Source: a virus
IMG/VR virus record: IMGVR_UViG_3300022934_002389
Location: 1-64,000 of that record
Strand: one strand, 5' to 3'
Length of the DNA: 64,000 nucleotides
Shown in pieces: positions 26,888-36,879 of this stretch (the first letter of the stretch is position 1; every line of letters begins with the position of its first letter). The notes below the pieces were generated by a model, which was not told where the DNA came from, searched no databases, and saw only the letters and a program-made list of their open reading frames with translations. Both the position numbers and the translations under genes were made by a program.

Positions 26888-28992
26888 AAAATAAAATCTG
26901 TTCACGTGTATGGGATCATATTTATTTTTGGTGGTATCATGAATTTGAAATTGATCTTTCCCAAAAATCTGTAAAACACATAAACAAAAACAATATAAAA
27001 TATACTGTTGTAACTTGCATTAACGATTTACCTTTACTTCAAAAAAGACTACGAGTAATAGGCTTACGGCCACATGGCAGAGCAGATATTTGGCCTGAGT
27101 TCTTCATTGTAAGAGCACATCAAGAACTGTTGAATAACAACTTCTTGTATGATGATTTAATATTACAAGACAAACATACTTGGGATATATGGAAGCATCC
27201 TTTCTTATCGATGAATGGTAGAGAGCGTCATCATAGAGATGTTTTCATTGATGTTCTTGCTAGAGAAAATTTAATAGATAAAGGATTAATAACATACCAT
27301 CAGACTCATCGGAATGATGATCCTACTCAGTATTTTAAGTATCATGATGGTAGTAGATTGACTACAAATGATAGGTTTACTGAAAAATTATGTAGTTTTG
27401 ATTTTAATGATGACTTTATCTATAGTTTCCTACATATTCCTACCGAAAGTTATACAGAAGGTATGACAATAACAGAAAAGACAGCCACACCTATGTTATG
27501 TAAACTTCCGTTCTTAACTGTCGGTAGTAGATATTTCCATTCTAAATTAATGGAAATGGGTTTCGAAATATATGATGAAGTTTTTGACTATAGTTTTGAC
27601 AATTTAAAAACTGACGAAGAACGTATCGAAGGTATAGTTAAAAATATAAAATATGTTGTAGATAACAAACATAATTTGCAAGGTATGTATGACACACTAA
27701 AGCCTAAATTACAAAAAAATGTAGAACACATATTTGACAAATACATATCAAAGTTTGAACACGTGCCTTCCACTGTGCAAAATAGGATTTTGGAAATTAC
27801 TGCACCAGGAGGTGTAATGGAAGGCGATGAAGGAGAACTTTTAACTTTAGCAAAAAGGTTTACTGATAGAAAAATCAAAGCCAAAGGTCTAAAAGAAAGA
27901 AGAGATTATCTTTGGTATAATTATTGGTGTTCACATGAAAATGGAGATGGTTTTAATTTTAGACAAATTTTAAAAGATCTTAAAACTGTAAAAACTGATA
28001 AAGTTGTAATAGATGGTAGCGCAGAATGGGAACCATGGTTTGATCCAGAATATGTAGAATATGTGAATGCTAATCCTAATATAGAAACTATTGTGATTAG
28101 TGGTTGTGCAAAAAATTCTTATTATGAAAATAAATTAAAAACAAGCGGCATAAACAGAATTAGAAGTTTACACTGGTCGACTTTCTTTTTCCATTATTCT
28201 ACAAAAACAATTCTTGATGCATACGAGGATTATAACACACCAAAAGATGTTAGAGAATATTGGAATATAGATGACACAACAACAAAATGGCCTTGGATTT
28301 GTTTGCAAAACAGAGCACATTTACATCGTTGTCATTTAATTGATAATATTAAAAAATATAATTTACAAGATGCAGGTTATGTAACATGGATCGATGGCGG
28401 CAAAGAAAGACCAGACTTTCCATACAAATACCATGATGGTAAACAAATGACGCTAGAAAATGATACTTTTAGTCTTGATATGGATTCATACAAATTACCT
28501 GAAGAATATTGGCATACACTATGTGATTTTGTATCTGAAGCATGTTGGGAAACTATATTTGTTACTGAAAAAACAATATATCCTTTGTTAAGTAAAAAAT
28601 TATTTTTGGTATGCGGAGCACAAGGATTTCACGAACATTTAGATAAACTTGGGTTTGTTAGATATGATGAAATATTCGACTACAGTTTTGATAAAGAAAC
28701 AGACTTAGCAAAACGTGTAGCAATGTATACTGAAGAAATGAGAAAGTACAGTGAAAATACTTTTTCTACTATTAAGACACACATACAAGAATACAATGAG
28801 TTGTATCATAAAATTGAATATAACCACAAGCGTGTGTTTGAAATCTTAAAAAGAGATCCTTACATGCCTAAAGCAGTAAAATATCAATGGTCAAGAATTG
28901 ATACTGAAATACAAGATCAAGCATTGCCGCCGTGGCAAAAGTTATATTTAGAACTTAAAAAACAAGTGATACGTGCGAGAAAAGAATTATGA
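26827..28992 (+). CDS. Tandem double fucosyltransferase-like protein
   Basis: 721 residues with two copies of the GT-B donor-site block. The first has I-T216-E217-K218-T-A-T-P and P-F-L-T-V-G, then M-G-F-E-I-Y-D and D-Y-S-F-D. The second has V-T580-E581-K582-T-I-Y-P and F-L-V-C-G, then L-G-F-V-R-Y-D and D-Y-S-F-D. Each is preceded by a K-Y-H-D-G segment (near residues 173 and 535), so the protein is an internal duplication of a ~330-residue unit. The 61-base overlap with the radical SAM gene is unusually long, but no later Met precedes the conserved region. It probably transfers two sugars, or one copy may be inactive. Confidence 0.6.
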   Translation: MGDQEKVAHIYAWQYGNAELENKICSRVWDHIYFWWYHEFEIDLSQKSVKHINKNNIKYTVVTCINDLPLLQKRLRVIGLRPHGRADIWPEFFIVRAHQELLNNNFLYDDLILQDKHTWDIWKHPFLSMNGRERHHRDVFIDVLARENLIDKGLITYHQTHRNDDPTQYFKYHDGSRLTTNDRFTEKLCSFDFNDDFIYSFLHIPTESYTEGMTITEKTATPMLCKLPFLTVGSRYFHSKLMEMGFEIYDEVFDYSFDNLKTDEERIEGIVKNIKYVVDNKHNLQGMYDTLKPKLQKNVEHIFDKYISKFEHVPSTVQNRILEITAPGGVMEGDEGELLTLAKRFTDRKIKAKGLKERRDYLWYNYWCSHENGDGFNFRQILKDLKTVKTDKVVIDGSAEWEPWFDPEYVEYVNANPNIETIVISGCAKNSYYENKLKTSGINRIRSLHWSTFFFHYSTKTILDAYEDYNTPKDVREYWNIDDTTTKWPWICLQNRAHLHRCHLIDNIKKYNLQDAGYVTWIDGGKERPDFPYKYHDGKQMTLENDTFSLDMDSYKLPEEYWHTLCDFVSEACWETIFVTEKTIYPLLSKKLFLVCGAQGFHEHLDKLGFVRYDEIFDYSFDKETDLAKRVAMYTEEMRKYSENTFSTIKTHIQEYNELYHKIEYNHKRVFEILKRDPYMPKAVKYQWSRIDTEIQDQALPPWQKLYLELKKQVIRARKEL

Positions 28993-30164
28993 AAAAAGTA
29001 GCAATGATAGGATGCGGCAAATTAGGACAAGATTGTGCCGAAGTAATGGCAACACATTATGATGTTGTAGGTTATGATGTTGCAAAGCGGACACCGCGAA
29101 ACTTTTCTATGTGTCAAACTATAAAAGACGCAGTTACAGATACAAATATAATTTTTGTTGCAGTGCCCACACCACACGAAGCACAATATGGAGGCGAGAC
29201 TCCTACTAGTCATTTGCCTAATAAAGATTTTGACTATAGTATTGTTGAATCTGTGTTACGTAAAATTAACAAGCATGTAAACAAATCACAGTTAGTTGTG
29301 CTTATTAGTACAGTTCTTCCTGGTACAACTAGAAATAGATTTATCAAACTAATAAAAAATGCACGTTTTGTTTACAATCCTTACTTAATAGCAATGGGTA
29401 CAATTAAATGGGACATGGTAAATCCTGAAATGGTTATTATTGGCACTGAAGACGGTAGCACTACAGATGATGCAAAAGAGTTGATCGACTTTTATAAGCC
29501 TATAATGCAAAACAATCCTAGATATGAAATAGGCACATGGGATGAAGCAGAAGCTATAAAAATATTTTACAATACGTTTATCAGTACTAAACTAAGTTTA
29601 GTTAATATGATACAAGATGTTGCTGAAACAAGTGGTAATATTAATGTTGATGTTGTTACAGAAGCCCTTGCAAAAAGCACATACCGAATTATGGGGCCAG
29701 GCTATATGCAAGCAGGTATGGGAGACGGAGGCGCATGTCATCCTAGAGATAATATTGCTTTACGATATCTAGCACAACGGTTAGACTTAGGTTATGATTT
29801 GTTTGATAGTATTATGACTGCAAGAGAAGTACAAGCCAAAAGAATGGCACAGAGATTGATTAGAGAAGGTAATGATATTTGTATTGTAGGAAAAGCCTAT
29901 AAGCCAGGAGTTTATTACACTATAGGCAGTAGTAGTATGCTAGTAGGACATTATGTAGAAGAATTAGGAGGGTCTCTAACTTATTATGACATCAACACAG
30001 GAGATACGGTATTTCCTAAAGCAGATGTATATCTAATAGGTTATTGGGAACAGTATGTAGAAGAAATTGAATGGCCGCTTGGGTCTACAGTAGTAGATCC
30101 TTGGAGGAAACTTAGAGATTCAAACGAATTCAAAGTTGTACATTACGGTAACACACGGAGTTAA
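28989..30164 (+). CDS. UDP-glucose/GDP-mannose dehydrogenase family protein
   Basis: 391 residues. The N-terminal NAD motif is G-C-G-K-L-G at residues 8-13. V-A-V-P-T-P, S-T-V-L-P-G-T-T and N-P-Y-L-I-A-M-G follow the family order. The catalytic Cys is C250 in G-D-G-G-A-C-H-P-R-D, matching the usual G-G-x-C-x-P-K-D with Arg for Lys. A C-terminal G-K-A-Y-K-P-G-V corresponds to the third domain. Length is near the family norm (about 390-430). It should oxidise a nucleotide sugar to its uronic acid, giving the pathway acidic sugars. ATGA overlap with the previous gene. Confidence 0.8.
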   Translation: MKKVAMIGCGKLGQDCAEVMATHYDVVGYDVAKRTPRNFSMCQTIKDAVTDTNIIFVAVPTPHEAQYGGETPTSHLPNKDFDYSIVESVLRKINKHVNKSQLVVLISTVLPGTTRNRFIKLIKNARFVYNPYLIAMGTIKWDMVNPEMVIIGTEDGSTTDDAKELIDFYKPIMQNNPRYEIGTWDEAEAIKIFYNTFISTKLSLVNMIQDVAETSGNINVDVVTEALAKSTYRIMGPGYMQAGMGDGGACHPRDNIALRYLAQRLDLGYDLFDSIMTAREVQAKRMAQRLIREGNDICIVGKAYKPGVYYTIGSSSMLVGHYVEELGGSLTYYDINTGDTVFPKADVYLIGYWEQYVEEIEWPLGSTVVDPWRKLRDSNEFKVVHYGNTRS

Positions 30165-30171
30165 ATATTGC

Positions 30172-30912
30172 ATGGAACTAGTAACACATCTTAAAACAAC
30201 ATATCCAAACATTAAAAAATTAAATTATGAATTTGTAGGAACACCGCCATATCCTATGATTACATTAGACAATTTTTTGCCAGAATCAATGGCAAAAGCA
30301 ATGGAACTTGAGTGCGAAAGCATACCAGAATTCCATTGGAAAGAATTTACCCGTCGCGATAGTTATATGCGTGAACTTACAAATTTAGAGGTAGCACCTG
30401 TAGCACAAAATTTTACAAATCAAATGCACAGTCAAGCAGGTATGCAATGGTTGATTAAACTTACTGGTATTAAGGATCTTATTCCTGATCCTTATATTGT
30501 AGGTGCAGGTTATAGTAGAAGTTATCCAGGATGTAAATTATCAATCCATACAGATTTTAACTGGAATGATACAATTAAAGTACATCGTATGCTGAGTATG
30601 ATAATTTATCTAGGATCGGATTGGGAAGAAGAATGGGGCGGCCATTTACATTTCAATGACTTCAACAATAAAGGTCCTGTACAAAAAGTTGCACCAATGT
30701 TTAATAGAGCAATTATTTGGAGACACCATGAAAGAGGGTTCCATGGGTTTCCTGATGCACTAGCATGTCCTGAAGGGCGTACAAGAAATGCATTTAGATT
30801 GTTCTTTTACGTAAGCAATGCAAAACACGATGATGAGAATTTACCTCATCGTAGTTTGTATTGGTTTGATGAAGAAACAGGCGAACCCTATGATATTACA
30901 ACTGAAAGATAG
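30172..30912 (+). CDS. 2OG-Fe(II) oxygenase
   Basis: 246 residues from ATG 30172, which has GGAG at 30157-30160. A TTG at 30136 in the same frame would add 12 unconserved residues and is rejected. The double-stranded beta-helix iron site is visible: H126-x-D128 (S-I-H-T-D-F), distal H191 (F-H-G-F-P) and a 2-oxoglutarate-binding R209 (A-F-R-L-F-F-Y). G-Y-S-R-S-Y-P-G-C precedes the HxD and W-G-G-H-L-H-F lies between. This is the prolyl-4-hydroxylase-like layout common in marine phages. It would hydroxylate an unknown small molecule, sugar or peptide. Confidence 0.8.
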   Translation: MELVTHLKTTYPNIKKLNYEFVGTPPYPMITLDNFLPESMAKAMELECESIPEFHWKEFTRRDSYMRELTNLEVAPVAQNFTNQMHSQAGMQWLIKLTGIKDLIPDPYIVGAGYSRSYPGCKLSIHTDFNWNDTIKVHRMLSMIIYLGSDWEEEWGGHLHFNDFNNKGPVQKVAPMFNRAIIWRHHERGFHGFPDALACPEGRTRNAFRLFFYVSNAKHDDENLPHRSLYWFDEETGEPYDITTER

Positions 30913-31540
30913 AACTGTAGAGTTAAACGATCCTTGGGATGCAGTCACAGTATTTGAAGATAGACTAGCAGAATATGCTGGATCTAAATATGCAGTATGT
31001 GTTGATAGTTGTAGTAATTCAATGTTTCTTTGTATGAAATACTTAGGCGTAACAGGTCAAACAATTACATTGCCTGCACATACATATTCAAGCACACCAA
31101 TGCAGTGTATTCACGCAGGTAATAAAATTAAATTTATTGATAAAGAATGGAGTGGTGATTATTTTTTAGATCCTACTCCTATTGTTGACGGAGCAACTAG
31201 ATTCCGTAAAGGAATGTATATACCTGAGTCATATTATTGTGTAAGTTTTCATCATAGAAAAACACTTAAATTAGGTAAAGGTGGAGTAATACTAACAGAT
31301 GACATAGACTTTGTAGAATGGTGCCGTCCTATGATTTATGATGGGCGCCACAAATATGTTAGACATGAAGATGACGATTATAGTTGTATAGGCTATCATA
31401 TGTATATGACTCCAGAAGAAGCCATAAGAGGTATTACACTCTTTGAAGAATTAGGACCAGATAATCCTGATACAGGTTCTAGTACAACATACAAAGATTT
31501 ACGAAAACAGAAAGTATTTGACGAGTATAGAGATGAGTAA
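30890..31540 (+). CDS. Compact DegT/DnrJ/EryC1-type aminotransferase-like protein
   Basis: 216 residues from ATG 30890. The frame is open further upstream to 30818, but only over shadow sequence of the oxygenase gene. Family signs: F-E-D-R-L-A-E-Y-A-G-S-K-Y-A-V-C-V, S-C-S-N-S, L-P-A-H-T-Y-S-S-T-P, and S119-F-H-H-R-K124 followed by L-G-K-G-G-V-I-L-T. Lys124 is at the PLP-lysine position (Ser+5). It lacks the small C-terminal domain of normal ~370-residue members, so it is a minimal or truncated version. It could aminate a keto-sugar or act as a partner protein. It overlaps its neighbours by 23 and 8 bases. Confidence 0.65.
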   Translation: MILQLKDRTVELNDPWDAVTVFEDRLAEYAGSKYAVCVDSCSNSMFLCMKYLGVTGQTITLPAHTYSSTPMQCIHAGNKIKFIDKEWSGDYFLDPTPIVDGATRFRKGMYIPESYYCVSFHHRKTLKLGKGGVILTDDIDFVEWCRPMIYDGRHKYVRHEDDDYSCIGYHMYMTPEEAIRGITLFEELGPDNPDTGSSTTYKDLRKQKVFDEYRDE

Positions 31541-32576
31541 AATAAACGCAAACACAGAATGGGGCACACTTAAAGAAGTAATTTTAGGTAATGCAGAGTG
31601 GGCTCAAGTTCCTAGGATCAAAAACAAAGATATACATTGTGTTGACTATGCTAACATAGATGATTTATCCGACATGCCGGGCGGGCAATATCCAGAAGAT
31701 GTTATTAACGAAACTATAGAAGACTTAAACGTGTTTCAAAAACAACTTGAAGACATTGGTGTAAAAGTCATGCGTCCTACAAAGTTTAATCATGGAGTTA
31801 CACACATGTCTCCTGATTGGTCTACTGATGCATACTATAGTTATTGTCCACGTGATAGTGTGCTTACTATTGGTGATATGCTTATCGAAACTCCTATGCC
31901 TCTTAGAAGTAGATATTTTGAAACATTTGGTATGAGAAGTATTTTCAAAGAGTATTTTGTAAACGGCAGTAGATGGATTGCAGCACCTAAGCCTAGATTA
32001 CCAGATAAACTTTATGATAGATCAGATCTAAATGCTCCTACACTTACTGAATATGAACCAGCATTTGATGCTGCTAACTGTGTAAAGATAGGTAAAGATA
32101 TATTATATCTTGTTTCAAACAGCGGAAACAAAATGGGCGCACGGTGGCTACAAAGTACACTTGGTGAAAAGTATACAGTGCATATGTTAGAAAACGTGTA
32201 TGCATATGTACATTTAGATACTAGTATTATGCCATTGGCACCTGGTAAAGTATTATTAAATTCTGAAAGAGTAAAAGAAGAACAACTACCTGACATATTC
32301 AACAAGTGGGAAAAAATATGGGCACCTGAACCACATGAAACACAGGTTATGCATGATTGGGCACCTGCAAGTCCTTGGCTAGGAATGAATATTTTAAGTT
32401 TAAGTGAATCTTTAGTTGCCGTTGAAGAAAATCAACATAGTTTAACAAAAACTTTAGAAAATTCAGGCTTTGATGTTATGCACGTAAAGATGAGACATTG
32501 TCGAACACTAAGCGGCGGCCCCCATTGTGTTACACTTGATACAGTTAGAGAGGATGAATATGCAGACTATCGATAA
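31533..32576 (+). CDS. Amidinotransferase (glycine/inosamine amidinotransferase family)
   Basis: 347 residues from ATG 31533. The frame also opens at 31518, but the M-S-K start fits better with the 8-base overlap. The catalytic set of the family is complete: D179 (A-F-D-A-A-N), H227-x-D229 (Y-V-H-L-D-T-S-I-M-P-L-A-P-G) and C332 (S-G-G-P-H-C-V-T-L-D). The N-terminal W-G-T-L-K-E-V-I-L-G is also typical. It should move an amidino group from arginine to an amine acceptor, perhaps the product of the aminotransferase just upstream. A related but altered copy lies at 47293. Confidence 0.85.
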   Translation: MSKINANTEWGTLKEVILGNAEWAQVPRIKNKDIHCVDYANIDDLSDMPGGQYPEDVINETIEDLNVFQKQLEDIGVKVMRPTKFNHGVTHMSPDWSTDAYYSYCPRDSVLTIGDMLIETPMPLRSRYFETFGMRSIFKEYFVNGSRWIAAPKPRLPDKLYDRSDLNAPTLTEYEPAFDAANCVKIGKDILYLVSNSGNKMGARWLQSTLGEKYTVHMLENVYAYVHLDTSIMPLAPGKVLLNSERVKEEQLPDIFNKWEKIWAPEPHETQVMHDWAPASPWLGMNILSLSESLVAVEENQHSLTKTLENSGFDVMHVKMRHCRTLSGGPHCVTLDTVREDEYADYR

Positions 32577-33450
32577 AGCAATTATTGGCTTAGGTTGTAG
32601 TTGGACACAGGGCGAAGGCGGCTATACAGAAGAAACATGGAAGAAACACAACGGAAAGATGAATTTTCCTATGGATCAAAGCACAGACCTTATTCCTATG
32701 GAATGGGAAAACAGTTGGGTTAATGTATTAGCAAGGGATCATTTTACGGATTATACAGCAGTTAATTTAGGTCAGCGAGGTATAGGTAACAGAGCAGCAG
32801 CAAGGTGTTTGTACTTGACAGATATAGATTGGGATGCAATGGAAGATTGCATTATTGTGTTTATGCTAAGTGGATACGAACGTTTTGATTTTTTTAGACA
32901 AGACATGCATTTTGACGAAGAGCCGCATTTTACAAGACACAGAGAACACCCTTATAAACGTGCTCATCATTATAACTTTAATACTGTATGGCCTAATGAT
33001 AGTGACAAGTTTTGGAAAGCATATACAAGAACTTGTTGGAGCGAAACATGTGCAAGTATGGAAACTCTATGTAGTATTTTAGAAGTGCAAAATTTTTGTA
33101 AGGCCTATGGATTTAAATTTGTTCTTGCAAATGCATTTGATTATAGAGGAAAACATGATTTAGAAACAAGAACAGGCGGTTTGCACGATCAAATAGATTG
33201 GACAAAGTATATACACGATTATAGACATTATGATCAATTTGTAGATTTGCTAGTAGAAGCAGATGATTGGTTACAAGGTGAACATGAAAGATCACAATGG
33301 TGGGATAGATATCATAATTTAGATTATCCTAAACAGTTTCTAACAAATGATATTCATCCAAATATCAATGGCTACAAGTTAATGGCAAAAGAACTTGCAG
33401 AATTTATTACAGAAACATATGGCTTGACAACTGCAAAAAATCCTGTATAA
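32560..33450 (+). CDS. SGNH/GDSL hydrolase-like protein
   Basis: 296 residues from ATG 32560, placed 6 nt after AGAGAGG. ATG 32554 and GTG 32527 are possible but less well spaced. I-I-G-L-G-C-S-W-T-Q gives the Ser of block I, R-G-I-G-N-R the block III Asn, and T-N-D-I-H-P-N-I-N-G-Y the C-terminal Asp-x-His pair, as in GDSL esterases. His/Trp-rich insertions lie between. It is preceded by an amidinotransferase and followed, after a promoter, by a twitch radical SAM gene. Confidence 0.7.
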   Translation: MQTIDKAIIGLGCSWTQGEGGYTEETWKKHNGKMNFPMDQSTDLIPMEWENSWVNVLARDHFTDYTAVNLGQRGIGNRAAARCLYLTDIDWDAMEDCIIVFMLSGYERFDFFRQDMHFDEEPHFTRHREHPYKRAHHYNFNTVWPNDSDKFWKAYTRTCWSETCASMETLCSILEVQNFCKAYGFKFVLANAFDYRGKHDLETRTGGLHDQIDWTKYIHDYRHYDQFVDLLVEADDWLQGEHERSQWWDRYHNLDYPKQFLTNDIHPNINGYKLMAKELAEFITETYGLTTAKNPV

Positions 33451-33451
33451 T
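33424..33451 (+). promoter_or_regulatory. Consensus sigma70 promoter
   Basis: TTGACA at 33424-33429 and TATAAT at 33446-33451 are separated by 16 bases. Both hexamers are perfect matches to the housekeeping consensus. The promoter overlaps the end of the SGNH gene and precedes one of the few true intergenic gaps (19 bases, containing AAAGGA) in the block, ahead of ATG 33470. It suggests the right part of the block can be transcribed by unmodified host polymerase, that is, early. Confidence 0.6.
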
Positions 33452-33469
33452 TTATAAAAAGGATTTCGT

Positions 33470-34993
33470 ATGAGCGATTATAATCAGTCTGCAGATATTG
33501 CAGAAAAGCAGTTAAAGAATATCAGCAAGACAATGTGTTATGCAAAATGGACACAGGTTTCTATGCATCTTACAAATGGTAAAACGCATAGTTGCTATCA
33601 TCCGCCATTGCATGATATGGATGTTGATGCTGTAAAAGCAAATCCTAAAGCCTTACATAATACTGCACAAAAGAAAGAAGAACGTGCAATGATGCTCAAA
33701 GGCGAGCGTCCTGCAGGTTGTGCATATTGCTGGAAGATTGAAGACGTAGGAGGTCGCAGTGATAGAATATACCGTTCCGGAGAGTATTGGGCACAGAATA
33801 GTAGAAGTGATATTATTGATGCACTAGATACAGGTGACGTAGATCCACGTTATATGGAAGTTAATTTTAACCAAGCATGTAATTTTTCTTGTATGTATTG
33901 TTCTCCACATTTAAGCACAACATGGGAAGAAAAAATCAAAGAACATGGCGAATTTAAAATACTAGATGCAGAGGGCAAGGAAACAGGACATAACAATCTA
34001 GAGTATTTGCAAGAAAAAGGACTTATGCCTTTGAAAGTACGGCAAAGCGAAAATCCTTATCTTGAAGCTTTTTGGAAATGGTGGCCTAGTTTATATAACA
34101 AACTAGAAGTATTTCGTATTACAGGCGGCGAGCCGTTAATGGACATCAACACATTTCGTGTACTTGAATATATCTATGAAAATCCAAACACATGGCTTGA
34201 ATTAAGTATTACAACAAACATGTGTCCTCCTAAAGAAGAACTTATGGATAGATTCTTATCTAAAGTAAAAAAACTTGAAGAGATACAAATTTGGGAAGAT
34301 AAAAATCGTTGGAATCCAGGTAGCGGAAACAACTGGTATGTTAACATGGCATTGAAAAACTTTGCGTTGTTTATTTCAGTTGACAGCGTAGGCTCACAAG
34401 CAGAATACATACGTGGCGGATTAAAGTGGGATACAATGACACGTAATACTATGCGTTTTCTAACAGAAACAAAAAATACAACTGTTACATTTATTAATAC
34501 TTTTAATGCTTTGTCTGTGCCAAAAGTAAAAGACTATTTAGAATACGTGTTAAAATTAAGACAGCGTTTTAGTGCAAGTAATCAAGGTGTGCAATATATT
34601 CCTATACACGACCCTTACACTAAACACGATGATTATGAAATACATCCTCGTCAGCGTATTTGGTTTGATATACCTCTAATTAGATATCCTGACTGGCAAA
34701 CTATTCAAATTTTAACACCAGACTTTGACAAGTATCTTGAAGAAGCAATTGACTTTATGAAACAAAATAGCAATGTAAGCGATTTTGCAGGATTCTATGA
34801 TTTTGAAATTGCAAAACTAGAACGCAATCTTGCTATAATGCGTGAACGTGTTGACATTAATCAAAACAAAATAGAATTAGATAGAAAAAACTTTGCAAGG
34901 TTTTTTGATCAGTATGACGAAAGGAACTTCTTAAAATTTGTAGAAGTGTTTCCTGAAATGGAAGATTTCTACAAGTTATGTAAAACTCTATAA
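33470..34993 (+). CDS. Radical SAM protein with N-terminal twitch-type Cys region
   Basis: 507 residues, the nearest paralogue of the gene at 19246. N-terminal Cys set: M-C-Y-A-K-W, S-C-Y-H-P and G-C-A-Y-C-W. Core motif C137-x3-C141-x2-C144 (A-C-N-F-S-C-M-Y-C), then R-I-T-G-G-E-P-L-M. W-K-W-W-P before the glycine motif is identical in both paralogues. It ends V-F-P-E-M-E-D-F-Y-K-L-C-K. A longer middle region (~50 extra residues) separates it from its sister. It starts after a strong promoter and AAAGGA, and its stop overlaps the next ATG by one base (TAATG). Confidence 0.85.
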   Translation: MSDYNQSADIAEKQLKNISKTMCYAKWTQVSMHLTNGKTHSCYHPPLHDMDVDAVKANPKALHNTAQKKEERAMMLKGERPAGCAYCWKIEDVGGRSDRIYRSGEYWAQNSRSDIIDALDTGDVDPRYMEVNFNQACNFSCMYCSPHLSTTWEEKIKEHGEFKILDAEGKETGHNNLEYLQEKGLMPLKVRQSENPYLEAFWKWWPSLYNKLEVFRITGGEPLMDINTFRVLEYIYENPNTWLELSITTNMCPPKEELMDRFLSKVKKLEEIQIWEDKNRWNPGSGNNWYVNMALKNFALFISVDSVGSQAEYIRGGLKWDTMTRNTMRFLTETKNTTVTFINTFNALSVPKVKDYLEYVLKLRQRFSASNQGVQYIPIHDPYTKHDDYEIHPRQRIWFDIPLIRYPDWQTIQILTPDFDKYLEEAIDFMKQNSNVSDFAGFYDFEIAKLERNLAIMRERVDINQNKIELDRKNFARFFDQYDERNFLKFVEVFPEMEDFYKLCKTL

Positions 34994-36879
34994 TGTATGA
35001 CATCTTTTTTATTGGTGTAAAAAATGACACTTATGAATATCTAAAAGCAAATTTTGTTACAGCAAAATATGCACCTAATTTTTTAACTGCCCAAAGTCAA
35101 TCCTTAACAGACTTTTTTTGGGTAGTTCCTGATGATGTAAGTATAGTAGAAAATTTTACATTTGACTATGAGCCTGATGATTGGAGCAAGAATTACAACC
35201 ATGTGTTTCTTAATGACACCAAATATGACGGTGTGTGTTTGATTCCTAAAGATAATGAAATTACTCTAGACGAAATTGAAAAAAGATGTTATAATAAACA
35301 AAAACAAGTAGAATTACAAGTTAGCGTACCAAAACCGTATGATAAGTTTTATATTGAAACATACGATGATTATAAAGACGCACTGGAGTCGTCAAACACT
35401 GCAATGTTTTGGGCATTGTCATACAACTTAGAATTAAAGGAAGACTTTGACTTTGATTTACATTTTGCACATGATAACATATATGACAAAGAAACAAATC
35501 ATGTGTTCGTTCACGAAGTAAATGGACAAAAGTTATACAATGGAGTAGCACTGTTGACAAAAGCAAGAATTTTAACAAAAAAAGAAATTGAACATCGTTT
35601 TATTGTAAACAGAAAAGAATGGAACATTGTAGCAAGTGGACCTGTAAAATATAATAAATTTGTAATTGATAGTTGGGAAGACTATCAATATGCACTTGAA
35701 AATTCAAATACAGAAATGTTTTGGGGAACAAGTGTTAATATCGATACAAGCGGGTTTGCATTTGATACTTATTTTACACATGACAATGAATATGATAGAA
35801 AAACAAATCATGCATTTATACATCGTGTAGATGATAATGATTTATACAATGGTGTATTTTTATTTTCAAAACATGCACCAGTATCGCAAAGAGAAATTGA
35901 GCATAGATTTATTGTAAATCACAAACCATGGGATGTAGTGGCAAGTAAACCTATACAATATGATAAGTTTCCTATAGACAGTTATCAAGACTATGTAACA
36001 GCATTAAATTCAAGCACAACAGAAATGTTTTGGGGTATTCCTAAAGATGTAGACGTTGCTGATGATTTTAAATTTGATCTATACTTTGAACATTCTAATA
36101 CATATGACCGCAGTGTTAATCATGCATTTTTAAATAATGATACATATGACGGCATTATGCTTTTTAGTAAGCAGTCGCCGGTATCACAACGTGAAGTTGA
36201 TTATAGATTCTATGCAAACAAAAAAGAATGGGACATTGTAGCAAGTACACCTAAACCGTTTGATGTGTTTAATATTGATACGTATGAACAATATCTACAA
36301 GCCTTAGACAATACAACAACAGAATTATTCTGGTTTAGTACAAATAATATTGCACTTGATGAAAAGTTTGTTAATAGTTTTTATATCAGTCATCATGAGC
36401 AAATTGATAGAAAACAAAATCATAGTTTTGTACATAAAGTAGAAGATAAAGACTTGCGTACTGGTGCATATCTATGTAGTATCCATAAACCTGTAAGTAA
36501 AAAAGAAATAGAACACAGGCATCTAGTAGAGCGTAAAGAATGGAATAATGTTGCTAGTGGACCTGCACAATACGATAGATTTAATGTTGAGTCTTGGGAA
36601 GATTATTTACGTGCAGTTAAGATGAGTAAAACTGAATTATTTTATGCAGATGATCCTAATATTGATACAAGCAAGTTTAGATTTAATATGTATTTTGATC
36701 ATGCAAACACATATGACAGAAAACAAAACCATGCATTTGTACACAAAGATGGCTCTGAAACAGGTTACAATGGATTGTTTTTGTTGTCTAAACAATCTCC
36801 TATTACCAAAAAAGAAATTGAACACAGATTTGTTGTTAATCACAAGCCTTGGAATATTATGGCAAGTGAATACAAAATT
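34993..36879 (+). repeat. Six tandem ~300-bp coding repeats
   Basis: Units start at about 34993, 35338, 35650, 35959, 36259 and 36571, with periods of 300-312 bases, all in frame. They encode diverged ~100-residue modules (shared E-M-F-W, N-H-x-F, E-H-R-F and V-A-S markers). Similarity is clearest at the protein level, so the array is old rather than a recent slippage product. The first unit is the most divergent. Confidence 0.75.

Noticed and set aside
30136-30171. TTG 30136 as start of the 2OG oxygenase
   Set aside because: It lies inside the dehydrogenase gene and adds 12 residues unlike the family. ATG 30172 has a GGAG at good spacing.
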